Source: a virus. From it: DNA of 42,370 bases. The notes under the pieces are model-generated. The model worked only from the letters and a program-made list of their open reading frames with translations. It had not been told where the DNA came from and did not search any database. The stretch is taken from positions 1-42,370 of IMG/VR virus record IMGVR_UViG_3300003323_000343. The stretch is one strand, 5' to 3'. The position numbers and the translations under genes were made by a program. This document shows, in pieces, positions 9,212 through 16,969 of the stretch. Each line of letters begins with the position of its first letter. The first letter of the stretch is position 1.

Positions 9212-10701
9212 GCGGAAAACTGAGCGCGCGTCTGAAGGATCCAGCCGACCGGGCAAGCGCCCATCCGAAGCTGCTGGCCGCCCAGGATGGCAATGGCCGC
9301 GATGTGCTGACGCCGACGAAGGTGCTCGACCTTCGCGATTACGGCCTCAAGACGAGCGCCTCGGCGGCGGTCAACACGGCGGCATTCACGGCGGCGCTGG
9401 CCGATGCGCAAGCGCAGAAACTCGGCATGTTCCTGGCCGAGGGCGATTATCCGGTCAACCAGATCATCATTCCGCGCGTTGCGCAGGGGCAGCAGGTTTC
9501 GATCTTCGCCAATCCCGGCACGCGGGCGAACCTGATCAAGAACTCGGCCGATGGCAACGGCCTGTTCCAGCTCGCCACGTCGACGACAACGGGCTATACG
9601 GCACTACTGCGCTTCAGCAATCTCGGCTTCCAGGGCTTTGCCGGCGACAGCCCCTTCGCCTTCCGCGCCTATGACATGGTGCGCTGCATGTTCGACTTCT
9701 GCCAGTTCAACAACGCCAATCTCGGCGTGGACCTGCAGGGCGGCATCGGCAACTCCTTCTTCAAGTGCCAGATCGGCAGCAATGTGGTCGGCGTCAACGC
9801 CAAGCACTATTCGAGCCTGATCGCCGGCTATCCGAACCTCAACCGGTTTATCGATTGCCAGATCGTCGACAACACCCATCTGGGCGTCGATTTCGACGAC
9901 GGCCGGGTTCTGGCGCTGATCGGCTGCGACATCGAGGGCAATGGCACGGCCGGCAACAGCGCCTATGGCGGCGTGCATGTCGGCGCCAATATCGGTTCGG
10001 AGGATCCGACAAATCCGAAGCTGGCGCAGGGCCTGATCGTCAGCGACAGCTGGTGCGAGGCCAATGCCGGCGGCTTTTCCATCGAATGCAACAGCGGCTT
10101 CAACGTCATCGCCAACACGACATTCGAGGCCGACAGTGCGGCAACCTACAGCACGCATATGGTCGGCGGCCGCTACGCTCTCGAAAACTGCCAGTTCCGC
10201 GCCAACAAGACGACGAGCCACAAAGAAGAGAGCACGATCGGCGCCGGCAACAAGATCGACCTCTGCTCTTTCCGTGGCCTGGCGACGTTCGACACCGCCA
10301 AGACGCTGCTCATCGACGACGCGGCCGGGCTGCACACGCCGGACCTCTACGTCTCACGCATCGATGCGCCGACCTCGGCCGGCACAAGGGTGTTCTCCAA
10401 TCTGGCTCATCTGCTCGCCAACATCTTCGAGAGCGGCACGGCCGACAGCTGGGTCGAACTGGTCGGTGGCGCAGGCTATGCGCAGATCAGCGCCGGTTCA
10501 AGCCTGGCCAACTCTGACGTGAAAGTCGTGCCGAAAGGCACCGGCCTGGCCAGGATGACCAATCCACAGATCACATCGAAGGCGGCGCCGGCAAGCGCCG
10601 CCGACACGGGCACGCAAGGCGAGGTACGGTGGGATGCCAGCTTCATCTACATCTGCACAGCAACAAACACCTGGAAACGCGTTGCGATCGCCACCTGGTG
10701 A
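9208..10701 (+). CDS. Beta-helix tail spike
   Basis: Predicted protein of 497 residues, ATG 9208 overlapping the stop of the fibre gene. After about 40 residues comes a pectate-lyase-like entry (VLDLRDYGLKTSASAAVNTAAFTAAL), then repeated short strands with N, G, D, C and F ladders (for example MFDFCQFNNANLG, FFKCQIGSN, LIGCDIEGNG, LENCQFRAN), typical of right-handed parallel beta-helices in phage spikes and depolymerases. The C-terminal 100 residues form a separate head-like end (GEVRWDASFIYICTATNTWKRV), a common short end module of tail proteins. It probably binds or degrades capsular or lipopolysaccharide sugar. Because the preceding gene also encodes a receptor-binding protein, the virion may carry both, or one may branch from the other. 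Confidence 0.7.
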   Translation: MSGKLSARLKDPADRASAHPKLLAAQDGNGRDVLTPTKVLDLRDYGLKTSASAAVNTAAFTAALADAQAQKLGMFLAEGDYPVNQIIIPRVAQGQQVSIFANPGTRANLIKNSADGNGLFQLATSTTTGYTALLRFSNLGFQGFAGDSPFAFRAYDMVRCMFDFCQFNNANLGVDLQGGIGNSFFKCQIGSNVVGVNAKHYSSLIAGYPNLNRFIDCQIVDNTHLGVDFDDGRVLALIGCDIEGNGTAGNSAYGGVHVGANIGSEDPTNPKLAQGLIVSDSWCEANAGGFSIECNSGFNVIANTTFEADSAATYSTHMVGGRYALENCQFRANKTTSHKEESTIGAGNKIDLCSFRGLATFDTAKTLLIDDAAGLHTPDLYVSRIDAPTSAGTRVFSNLAHLLANIFESGTADSWVELVGGAGYAQISAGSSLANSDVKVVPKGTGLARMTNPQITSKAAPASAADTGTQGEVRWDASFIYICTATNTWKRVAIATW

Positions 10702-10840
10702 TGCGCCGCAGCGCTACGAGCTGCTGCTCGCCTGCTACCGATCCGGGCAGATCCCGGAGGCGGCGTGGCATGAGCATCTGGCAAACGAGCACTTTCGCCG
10801 CTGGGTCGAGCCGCAGTTAAGCGCACGCGGCCGGCCCTAA
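10634..10840 (+). CDS. Small hypothetical protein overlapping spike end
   Basis: Up to 68 codons, starting inside the end of the spike gene in another frame. A TTG at 10682 is an alternative start, giving about 52 residues. The part after the spike stop (RYELLLACYRSGQIPEAAWHEHL...RRWV) looks like real helical protein with the G/C-ending codons of the genome, whereas the part before it is a frame shadow. No strong ribosome binding site is visible. It runs into the promoter-like element before the endolysin. No family recognised. Confidence 0.4.
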   Translation: MPASSTSAQQQTPGNALRSPPGDAPQRYELLLACYRSGQIPEAAWHEHLANEHFRRWVEPQLSARGRP

Positions 10841-10859
10841 TCTGGGCTCGATCAGCGAG
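10814..10859 (+). promoter_or_regulatory. Late promoter-like element, copy b (lysis)
   Basis: CAGTTAAG at 10814-10821, a 16-base spacer, TAATCT at 10838-10843, then GGGCTCGATCAG and an AGGGG ribosome binding site at 10857-10861 before the endolysin ATG. This is the copy closest to a bacterial -10 and the best reference member of the family. The -35-like part is not TTGACA, so a phage activator may be needed. Confidence 0.55.
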
Positions 10860-10868
10860 GGGCCGTTC

Positions 10869-11492
10869 ATGAACCGGAAATTCTTCTTCGACACCGTCCG
10901 GCCGATGTTTCCGGGCGGCATCCTGACGCCGGGCCAGGTCGAAGGCATGGGCTTCATCCTCGACAAGCTCGACCAGGACGGAAAATTCCGTCTCGACGAT
11001 CAGGCATACATGCTCGCCACCACTTTTCACGAGACAGCCGCCGAAATGCAGCCGGTGCGCGAGACGCTGGCGCCTTCCGACGACGAGGCGATCCGCCGGC
11101 TCGACCAGGCTTTTGCCAAGGGCCGCATGCATTGGGTGACCAAACCCTATTGGCGCAAGGACAGCGCCGGCCGCAGCTGGCTCGGCCGCGGCTATGTGCA
11201 GCTGACCCACAAGGCCAATTACCAGGCGATGACGAAGATCCTCGACGTCGACCTGGTGGCGGATCCGGCGCTGGCGATGACGCCAGAGGTGGCGATCCGC
11301 ATCATGTTCGAGGGCATGCGCCGGGGTGTGTTCACCGGCCATGCCCTGCACGACTATCTCGACGGCGTGGATGAAGGGGCCGCCGAGGATTATCGCGAGT
11401 TCGTCAACGCGCGAAAAATCATCAACGGCACCGACAGCGCGGACAAGATCGCAAAAGCGGCGCTGACCTTCGAGCATGCCCTGAAGGGCTAA
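10869..11492 (+). CDS. Endolysin, GH19 (chitinase-like) family
   Basis: Predicted protein of 207 residues, ATG 10869 preceded by GAGGGG. The fold signature is that of glycoside hydrolase 19 endolysins: TTFHETAAEMQPVRE with the likely catalytic Glu55 and second acid Glu59 or Glu65, then LGRGYVQLTHKANY (about 103-116), which shapes the substrate groove, and INGTD near residue 190. It should cut the glycan strand of peptidoglycan at the end of infection. No signal peptide is seen, so export depends on a holin, for which the next gene is the candidate. It sits directly behind a late promoter-like element and between spike genes rather than in a compact lysis cassette. Confidence 0.85.
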   Translation: MNRKFFFDTVRPMFPGGILTPGQVEGMGFILDKLDQDGKFRLDDQAYMLATTFHETAAEMQPVRETLAPSDDEAIRRLDQAFAKGRMHWVTKPYWRKDSAGRSWLGRGYVQLTHKANYQAMTKILDVDLVADPALAMTPEVAIRIMFEGMRRGVFTGHALHDYLDGVDEGAAEDYREFVNARKIINGTDSADKIAKAALTFEHALKG

Positions 11493-11506
11493 CCAGGAGC
11501 AGAAGC

Positions 11507-11725
11507 ATGAACAGCAATGCAGTGCACAACATTCTCAACGTCGCCCAGGTGATCCTCGGCTCGCTGCTGACCTTCGACTGGACGTCGGTCGGCGTCTCGA
11601 CCGGCACTGGCGGCAAGATCGTCGGCGGCCTGGTGCTTGCCTCGAGCGTCCTGAAGCTCGGCATCAACGTCGCCCGCGATGGCATCGGCGGCCTCGCCGC
11701 CCCGCAGCCGCCGGTCGAAAAGTAA
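11507..11725 (+). CDS. Small membrane protein, candidate holin
   Basis: Predicted protein of 72 residues, ATG 11507 with AGGAG upstream, 14 bases after the endolysin stop. Two hydrophobic stretches are visible (about residues 10-24 and 36-55), separated by a short polar turn, with a charged end (QPPVEK). Size, two likely membrane helices and its place after the endolysin fit a small holin. No family motif is recognised, and the second stretch is only moderately hydrophobic, so a non-holin membrane role is possible. Confidence 0.5.
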   Translation: MNSNAVHNILNVAQVILGSLLTFDWTSVGVSTGTGGKIVGGLVLASSVLKLGINVARDGIGGLAAPQPPVEK

Positions 11726-11752
11726 GGCAGAACGCGGGAACCGGAGGGCACC

Positions 11753-12043
11753 ATGCCAAGTGTACATTTCACCGCAGACGCTAAGCTGTCGCTCGGCCTC
11801 GAGGCCCGCAGCGAGGCGGGCTATCGCACGGTGCTCTATTCCGGCAATCTCGGCGGCGGCACGCTGAGGATCTCCACCGTCATCGACGGTTACGAGGCCT
11901 GGGTGCCGGACAGCAAGCTGACCGCGGCGACGGTCGACGACAACGGCGACGTGGTCAAGATGATTTCGTTTTCGGCCAGCGGCAACATCCTCGTGTCGCT
12001 GACTGGCTCGACCGCCCCAGACGTCTACGTGGCGGGGCACTGA
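11753..12043 (+). CDS. Hypothetical beta-rich protein
   Basis: Predicted protein of 96 residues with a strong GGAGGG ribosome binding site before ATG 11753. It alternates hydrophobic and polar residues with many T, S, V and G (for example RTVLYSGNLGGGTLRISTVIDG and KMISFSASGNILVSLTG), which suggests a beta-sandwich. Such small beta proteins near spikes are often virion decoration or adaptor proteins. I recognise no family, so the role is open. Its stop overlaps the next start (TGATG). Confidence 0.6.
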   Translation: MPSVHFTADAKLSLGLEARSEAGYRTVLYSGNLGGGTLRISTVIDGYEAWVPDSKLTAATVDDNGDVVKMISFSASGNILVSLTGSTAPDVYVAGH

Positions 12044-12288
12044 TGGCGAGCCTGACGACGATCCGGCCGACCTCGCGCGGCGGCATCCCCATCACCAGCC
12101 TGCAGCAGAGCGGCCGCCCCAAGCGGCCGTTTCTGCAATCCCCGCCCTTCACCAAGACGGCCGGCGCCGCCGTCGTCGTCGGCCCGGCCCCGGCGCCGCC
12201 GGGATATCGCTGGGAATACGTCTTTCACGGCTCCAATCAAATTTTCCATGGCGCGCAGCCAGCCGTTCACCTCACGAGGATTAGCTAA
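12043..12288 (+). CDS. Hypothetical proline-rich small protein
   Basis: Predicted protein of 81 residues, coupled to the upstream gene (TGATG at 12041-12045) and to the downstream spike (TAATG at 12286-12290). The N-terminal half is basic and polar; the middle is proline- and alanine-rich (VVVGPAPAPPGYRWEYVF). No family recognised. The tight coupling between a beta-rich protein and a spike suggests a role in spike attachment or assembly, but this is only from position. Confidence 0.5.
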   Translation: MASLTTIRPTSRGGIPITSLQQSGRPKRPFLQSPPFTKTAGAAVVVGPAPAPPGYRWEYVFHGSNQIFHGAQPAVHLTRIS

Positions 12289-14660
12289 TGTCAGTTCAGG
12301 ATTGGGCAGTCGGGCCAAAGTATTATAACCCGAAGGACTTCGTCCCTGCGGGCATCACAATTGGCAATGGATCGTATAATCCGCTGTCTCAAAAATATGC
12401 CTCTGTTCCAGCTGCTCAGGTTGACTATCCGCGCGCGACGTCGTTGCTGGAAACGTTTGACTGGCACGCGCACGCCAAGACCATTGACGCCATGCTTGCG
12501 GAAGGCATCGGCGGCAGAATGGTTACGGTCGGCGGAAAATACGTCATGTCCGACAACAGCGTTCCCGCCCCGGATGCGCTTCATTTGCCGGTTTTCAACG
12601 ACAGGCAAGTCATGCCGACGCCGACCACATCCAATGTCGAGATCAATTGGCAAGGCGATGGCAATAACGTCACTCGTCTAGAATGGCGGGTGGACAAAGG
12701 CACTGTCGGAAATCTTGGCTCGACCGACTATGCGGTCATGTGCGGCGCTCAAGCCGGTGATCCGAACAGTCAGCAGGCTGATAGCCGCTATGGCTCCGGC
12801 GTCATGTGCGCTGGGGAAATCCGCGATCTAACACTGGTTGGCCCTGACTTTGCCGCGCTCGGTGAAAACGGCTCTCGCGCCGTTGGAGTCGCTGGCTCGA
12901 ATATGTCCGGCCTTTGCTGGGGCGCTCGCAAACGGCTGAAAAATGTTCGTTTCGCCGGATGGCGTGCCGGCCATGACTACGTGGGTGACCACACACATTT
13001 TGAAGGGCTGGTATACTACGGAAATTATTATGACGTGTATATCAATCACAGTTCGCCAACTGTCTACGGCGACAGCAGCTGGGGTGAAAAGTGCAAGTTC
13101 GAAAGCGCCAGAATGGCGAATTTCGGTATCCACTACGGTGGCGATCTGAACAAGCACTCCTTCGCCAATCACTGCTATTTCGCCAGTGCGCCTTATGCCT
13201 TCTTCAAGGAAGCGACACCTGGCAGCCTGCCGACAGGTTTCGTGGAAAAGACTACGGTTCTGTCAGGCGTAGCAATGTGGATGCCGATGTTCGAAAATCT
13301 CGGCAATGGCGTCCTATGGGACGACAATCTCACTGTGAACGGGGCGTTGCGGGCTATTATTGATGGTCTCGTTATGTATAGACCAAATTTCGACCCATGG
13401 GATAACAGCAAAAAGATCTCCGGCCGCGACCGCAACTTTATATCCGTAGCGCAAATGAACGGCGTGAAGCTCGAAGATGTTTTCGAAATGTTCGTAACGG
13501 CATTCACTCGGCCGGCTTTCGAAATTTCGACGTCAATTGCTGGCGAAGTATTAATCGAAGGCGACATGGAAGCTTTCATTGCCGCGTGCGCCGCCAACTC
13601 GCCTTCGGCCATCATGCCAGTGAAACCGCCGAGCGACATCTATGCTCGCCAGGTGCGTATGCGACATAACCGTGGCAGCGGCCAGACCATTTGGGACGGG
13701 CGCGTACACGCCACATTTACCGGCGATACGGTGAATGCCGGGCACTTCTGCGGCACGAAGTTCAATGGCGTTCGACCGATGAAGCAAGACGATATAACCG
13801 TCGTGCCTGTCGGCATCGCGCGAGCGGCGGCGTTCCCGAATAATCCAGGCCAAAGCGGGACGCAGTCCTACACGATCGTTGCGGAGGAGGGGCAGCACGT
13901 TCCGTTCACGACATCCTCGCCAAGCAATGCCGCGACGCCGCAGAAGGTCAGCACCGCTTATGGTGGTCTGACTGACGCCAGCCAGGACGGCGATGGCCGT
14001 ATTGTGGGTTATGGCAGCTCGCAAGCGGGATATCTGAATTTCACCAAATCCATCCGGACATCGCTGAACCCGCTCGACGCGCTGAACCCGATCGAGCTTG
14101 TCGGCACCTCATCGTATACGCTGTCCGCATCTGGCTATGGCTATACGCTCATCGCAGGTGATCGCGGGAAGGAAAAAGGGTTTTCGCACAACGGCTCCAA
14201 GCGTGTGACCGTTGCGACAGTGAATGCAGGCGGCTCCGGCTACACCAATGGTGACGTGCTCACCGTCTCTGGCGGCACGAGCACGGTTGCGGCACAGCTC
14301 ACAGTGACAGGGGTAAGTGGTGGCGCGATTACCAGCGTCTCGATCTCAAACTCGGGCGCCTATACCGTCAATCCGTCCACGCCGGCCTCGGTAACAGGCG
14401 GCACCGGTACAGGTGCAACGTTCAATTTGACGCTCGCGCTGATCCCACTTGTCTTGACGCTCCCCAACAGCTTCCCGAAGGACTATAAGTTTAAGTTCTT
14501 TCAGTATTTCACCAATCCACTGCAGTGGGTGGTCCAATCCGGTGGTACCGTAAACACTGAAGGCGGCATAACGGCTGCGGAGGCGCAGTATCATGTGTAT
14601 GAAGCGCGTGTTGTCGCGAACGTCGGCGGCACAGCTGCGGAGTGGTTGGTCGCCAAGTAA
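12288..14660 (+). CDS. Tail spike with foreign composition
   Basis: Predicted protein of 790 residues, ATG 12288 with a CGAGGA site. The middle contains beta-helix-like ladders rich in G, N, Y and F. The C-terminal region (about 640-715) is the GGSGYTNGDVLTVSGG...GAITSVSISNSGAYTV...GGTGTGATFNLTL module found in many unrelated phage tail fibres, a mobile exchange unit. The last 60 residues form another end cap. The DNA is visibly less GC-rich, with more A/T-ending codons than the flanking genes, pointing to recent acquisition. It probably sets host range by binding or degrading a surface polysaccharide. It has no obvious virion-attachment domain of the sort seen at the start of the 6137 fibre, so it may bind through the small proteins encoded just upstream. 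Confidence 0.65.
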   Translation: MSVQDWAVGPKYYNPKDFVPAGITIGNGSYNPLSQKYASVPAAQVDYPRATSLLETFDWHAHAKTIDAMLAEGIGGRMVTVGGKYVMSDNSVPAPDALHLPVFNDRQVMPTPTTSNVEINWQGDGNNVTRLEWRVDKGTVGNLGSTDYAVMCGAQAGDPNSQQADSRYGSGVMCAGEIRDLTLVGPDFAALGENGSRAVGVAGSNMSGLCWGARKRLKNVRFAGWRAGHDYVGDHTHFEGLVYYGNYYDVYINHSSPTVYGDSSWGEKCKFESARMANFGIHYGGDLNKHSFANHCYFASAPYAFFKEATPGSLPTGFVEKTTVLSGVAMWMPMFENLGNGVLWDDNLTVNGALRAIIDGLVMYRPNFDPWDNSKKISGRDRNFISVAQMNGVKLEDVFEMFVTAFTRPAFEISTSIAGEVLIEGDMEAFIAACAANSPSAIMPVKPPSDIYARQVRMRHNRGSGQTIWDGRVHATFTGDTVNAGHFCGTKFNGVRPMKQDDITVVPVGIARAAAFPNNPGQSGTQSYTIVAEEGQHVPFTTSSPSNAATPQKVSTAYGGLTDASQDGDGRIVGYGSSQAGYLNFTKSIRTSLNPLDALNPIELVGTSSYTLSASGYGYTLIAGDRGKEKGFSHNGSKRVTVATVNAGGSGYTNGDVLTVSGGTSTVAAQLTVTGVSGGAITSVSISNSGAYTVNPSTPASVTGGTGTGATFNLTLALIPLVLTLPNSFPKDYKFKFFQYFTNPLQWVVQSGGTVNTEGGITAAEAQYHVYEARVVANVGGTAAEWLVAK

Positions 14661-14692
14661 CCACACCCGCCCTCGCATCAAATGGGGCTGCC

Positions 14693-14735
14693 CAATTACT
14701 GCCGAGCTAGCCGGGCTACATTGAACTCATCGGGG
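14693..14735 (+). promoter_or_regulatory. Late promoter-like element, copy d
   Basis: CAATTACT at 14693-14700, a 16-base spacer, TACATT at 14717-14722, then GAACTCATCGGGGG. It matches the family seen at 6084 and 10814 and lies 37 bases before ATG 14760. Promoter function is inferred from recurrence. Confidence 0.45.
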
Positions 14736-14759
14736 GCATGCAGCGTTCAAGGGGCAGAA

Positions 14760-15044
14760 ATGGTTGAAACATGGATCCAGTGGGCGGTCGCCTTGAGCTT
14801 CACCGCCCTCTCGGGACTGGTGGGTTATATGTTCAAGCTGATCAGCGATCTCGGCAAACGGCACGACGAGAACATCGCCGCCGTGGGTGAAAAGATCGGC
14901 GACATCCACGAACGCATTAATGGCGTCAAGGAAGGCTATGTCCGCCGGGACGACTTCCGCGACTTCAAGGAAGACCTCAAGGCCACCCTACAGCGCATGG
15001 AAGCAAAGCAGGATGAGACCATGAAACTGATCCGGTCGCATTAG
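14760..15044 (+). CDS. Membrane-anchored coiled-coil protein (possible lysis/spanin-like)
   Basis: Predicted protein of 94 residues. ATG 14760 is chosen because AAGGGG precedes it; the longer in-frame extension upstream crosses the promoter-like element. Residues about 7-30 form one membrane segment (WAVALSFTALSGLVGYMFKLI), followed by a charged heptad-like helix to the end (EKIGDIHERINGV...KEDLKATLQRMEAKQDETMKLI). One membrane span plus a periplasmic coiled coil is the plan of inner-membrane spanins and also of some holin-like proteins. No outer-membrane partner (small lipoprotein) was found overlapping it, so the spanin reading is tentative. Confidence 0.55.
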   Translation: MVETWIQWAVALSFTALSGLVGYMFKLISDLGKRHDENIAAVGEKIGDIHERINGVKEGYVRRDDFRDFKEDLKATLQRMEAKQDETMKLIRSH

Positions 15045-15184
15045 GTCGAAAAACGTCCGTTGCCGTTATCAGCCGTATTTGCAAATGCTTGATTTATCTC
15101 ATTTTCGAACAAACGAGTGGTTTACTTTTTGTCGGAAACGTTAAAATTTTCTTTATGAAATCAGCAGGATAAAAATCGGCCCTC
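15045..15184. other. AT-rich intergenic stretch between converging units
   Basis: About 140 bases with T-runs and no convincing gene, between the rightward late genes and the leftward integrase unit. Being next to the integrase operon, it is the most likely place for the phage attachment core. No repeat or tRNA end is visible to define it. Confidence 0.4.
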
Positions 15185-15229
15185 AAAAATATATGCCATC
15201 CGACATATTAACAAAGTGTCGGATGGCAT
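15185..15229 (-). terminator. Rho-independent terminator of the integrase unit
   Basis: 13-base perfect arms at 15193-15205 and 15217-15229 with an 11-base loop, followed on the - strand by a run of five T (15189-15185). It lies 8 bases beyond the last leftward gene and faces the right way for it. There is no T-run on the + side. Confidence 0.8.
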
Positions 15230-15236
15230 CAGCATA

Positions 15237-15437
15237 TCATGTTGTCCCGTCGCCGAACTCGCCTCGCTTTGCCACTATATCCTCAAGTGCATTAGCGATC
15301 CTGTTGAGATCGGTCAGCACATCGGCGGCGATATTCGCCAGCCACCGATTTGTTTCGTCCTCATTGTGTTCGCGGATCGCCTTGCACAATGCCGCGACGT
15401 TGGTCTCTATGCGTGTTCTCTCTTCGAATGGCGTCAT
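15237..15437 (-). CDS. Small helical hypothetical protein after integrase
   Basis: Predicted protein of 66 residues, coupled to the integrase stop by an ATGA overlap. It is almost wholly helical and acidic (EERTRIETNVAALCKAIREHNEDETNRWL...DVLTDLNRIANALEDI), with no helix-turn-helix pattern, and too acidic for a typical DNA-bending excisionase. It is the last gene before the leftward terminator. Co-translation with the integrase suggests a recombination-related or lysogeny role, but I recognise no family. Confidence 0.6.
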   Translation of the reverse strand: MTPFEERTRIETNVAALCKAIREHNEDETNRWLANIAADVLTDLNRIANALEDIVAKRGEFGDGTT

Positions 15438-16633
15438 CCTGCCTTCCTCCTCTGCTCGAGCTTCTGGACTTCCGACGCGTACCAGGCCTCGAGCTTGGCG
15501 ATGGCGTTGTCGGCGATCTGCAGGTCGATGGCCATGTAGTGGCCCATGATCGCAGTCTCGTTGGAAAACTTGTGACCGGTGATCGAAAAAATTTCCGGGA
15601 TGGTGCAGCCGGCCATGCCCATCCAGGAGGAGGCCGTGCGGCGCAGGTCGCGATCGAGGATATCCTCGACGGATGGCATGGTTTTGGCGGCCTCGTCGAT
15701 GACCATGTGAAAATGACGCCAGTAATACTGCAGGCGCTCGGCCGCGCCTTCGGTGTCCAGGTCCATGACGGTGCGGCGGTTCGGCTTCAGCGCCGGCAGG
15801 CGGGCGCGTATGGCGGCCGAAAGGCCGATCGAGACTTTGGCGCCGGTCTTCTGCTGCTTGAGCTCAATGCGGTTCTCACGGATGTTCGCCCAGGTCATCG
15901 CCAGCCGGTCGCCGGCGCGCTGCGCCGTCCAGACGCCCCAGAGGATCATGTCATAGACCAGATCCTCGCCCATGCGCTCCGCTGTGGCAAGCAGATGCAG
16001 ATATTCGGCGACCGTCGCCGCCCGCTCACGCTTCGTCGGCTTCTTGGTCTTGACCCGATGCACCGGGTTCGTCTCGATGAGCTCGGCCAGGTCATCGTCG
16101 TCGAGCGCCCAATTGTAGGCGACGCGCATGACGACAACCGCCATGTGGGCGACGTCGTCGGAAAACTCTTCGGCGACCAGCTTGTGAATGGCCCGGATCT
16201 CGCGCCGTTGCAGCGCCGCTGCCTCGGTGTAATATTCGGCCGGGCAGGCAATCGATATGGCACGGATGGCGGCGCGGTAAGTCTTGATCGTGCCGGGCGC
16301 ATTGTGGCGGGTGCCGCCGCTGATCCATTGCTCGAGCAGCTGGCCGAGCGTGAAGCTGATCTTGACCGCCGCCTTCGGGATCGCTGCGACGATTTTCGTG
16401 ACCGCCTGCTTTTTCTCCTTCGCCTTGCGGTCGCGCGCCTTCCTGCGATCCGCCTCGATGCGGGCGGAAAAACCCTTCGACCAGTCGAGCGCCTGGCCGA
16501 CGGTCATCCAGGCGCCGGCGGGGGATTTGAGATCGTGGCCCTTGTGGCCGGCCTTGCGCAGCGTCGCCGAGGGCTCGAAGCGCGGCCGGCCATTGCGCCA
16601 TGCGACATAGGGGATCTGGATTTTTTCGGACAT
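15434..16633 (-). CDS. int: Tyrosine-recombinase integrase
   Basis: Predicted protein of 399 residues. The start ATG at 16633 is chosen because AGGTG (16643-16639) stands five bases before it; the 96-codon upstream extension runs through a terminator and is not gene-like. The N-terminal part is lysine/arginine-rich. A core-binding SAM-like domain lies at about 93-185 (FTLGQLLEQW...) and the catalytic domain at about 205-375. Visible active-site residues are Arg239 in TAQRAGD, Arg331 in RDLRRT, His354 in TGHKF and the nucleophile Tyr366 in MGHYM. The usual histidine of the HxxR box is arginine here (RDLR), a variation seen in some integrases. It should integrate and excise the phage at a host site. 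A terminator sits immediately upstream, implying controlled or attenuated expression. Confidence 0.9.
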   Translation of the reverse strand: MSEKIQIPYVAWRNGRPRFEPSATLRKAGHKGHDLKSPAGAWMTVGQALDWSKGFSARIEADRRKARDRKAKEKKQAVTKIVAAIPKAAVKISFTLGQLLEQWISGGTRHNAPGTIKTYRAAIRAISIACPAEYYTEAAALQRREIRAIHKLVAEEFSDDVAHMAVVVMRVAYNWALDDDDLAELIETNPVHRVKTKKPTKRERAATVAEYLHLLATAERMGEDLVYDMILWGVWTAQRAGDRLAMTWANIRENRIELKQQKTGAKVSIGLSAAIRARLPALKPNRRTVMDLDTEGAAERLQYYWRHFHMVIDEAAKTMPSVEDILDRDLRRTASSWMGMAGCTIPEIFSITGHKFSNETAIMGHYMAIDLQIADNAIAKLEAWYASEVQKLEQRRKAG

Positions 16634-16648
16634 GGAAGCACCTGAAAC

Positions 16649-16691
16649 AAAAAGCCCGGCCGCTGGATACGCAATACAGAGCGGCCGGGCT
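16649..16691 (-). terminator. Terminator directly upstream of integrase start
   Basis: 12-base perfect arms at 16653-16664 and 16680-16691 with a 15-base loop, then a T-run on the - strand at 16653-16649. Only six bases separate the T-run from the integrase ribosome binding site. Leftward transcripts from upstream would stop here, so integrase needs read-through, antitermination or a start within this short space. Confidence 0.75.
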
Positions 16692-16919
16692 GTTGGCCGG
16701 CGAGACAGGGAGTGTCGCCGGTGTGGACGCGCGGCATGATGCGGAAGATGCCCCGCGCAATACGTGGCCGGACAGGGTGTTGCTACCGGTCCGGCCGGAC
16801 CTCTGCCAAGGCCCAGGGCAGTCATCCCTGCCCGCCCAAGAGGTGGCCGGGCGCCGTTGGGTAGGCGGCATCCCGGCCCCGGATCGGAAACATGGCTGAT
16901 GGAACCGATCCGGTTTCTC
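16692..16919. other. Gene-free segment enclosed by two leftward terminators
   Basis: About 228 bases without a convincing gene, bounded by - strand terminators at 16920-16962 and 16649-16691. It contains CCGGATCGG/CCGATCCGG arms (16879-16887 and 16905-16913) and other GC-rich pairings. A short - strand RNA starting here and ending at 16649 would be about 150-230 nt long. No clear -10/-35 pair was identified. Confidence 0.35.
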
Positions 16920-16962
16920 AAAAATTTGGGCGGCCGGCCCCCGTTCTATCCGCCGGCCGCCC
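16920..16962 (-). terminator. Terminator of the leftward five-gene operon
   Basis: 11-base arms at 16928-16938 and 16952-16962 (GGGCGGCCGGC and its complement), a 13-base loop, and a - strand T-run at 16924-16920. It begins 8 bases after the stop of the 47-residue membrane protein. Confidence 0.8.
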
Positions 16963-16969
16963 GCTGCGC

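Noticed and set aside
15045-15236. tRNA 3' end or attachment core next to the integrase unit
   Set aside because: No T-arm or acceptor pattern and no repeat elsewhere in the window; the attachment site cannot be defined without host sequence.
16634-16921. N-terminal extension of the integrase frame
   Set aside because: It passes through a terminator hairpin and is rich in P, R, H and G without domain features; a good ribosome site supports 16633.
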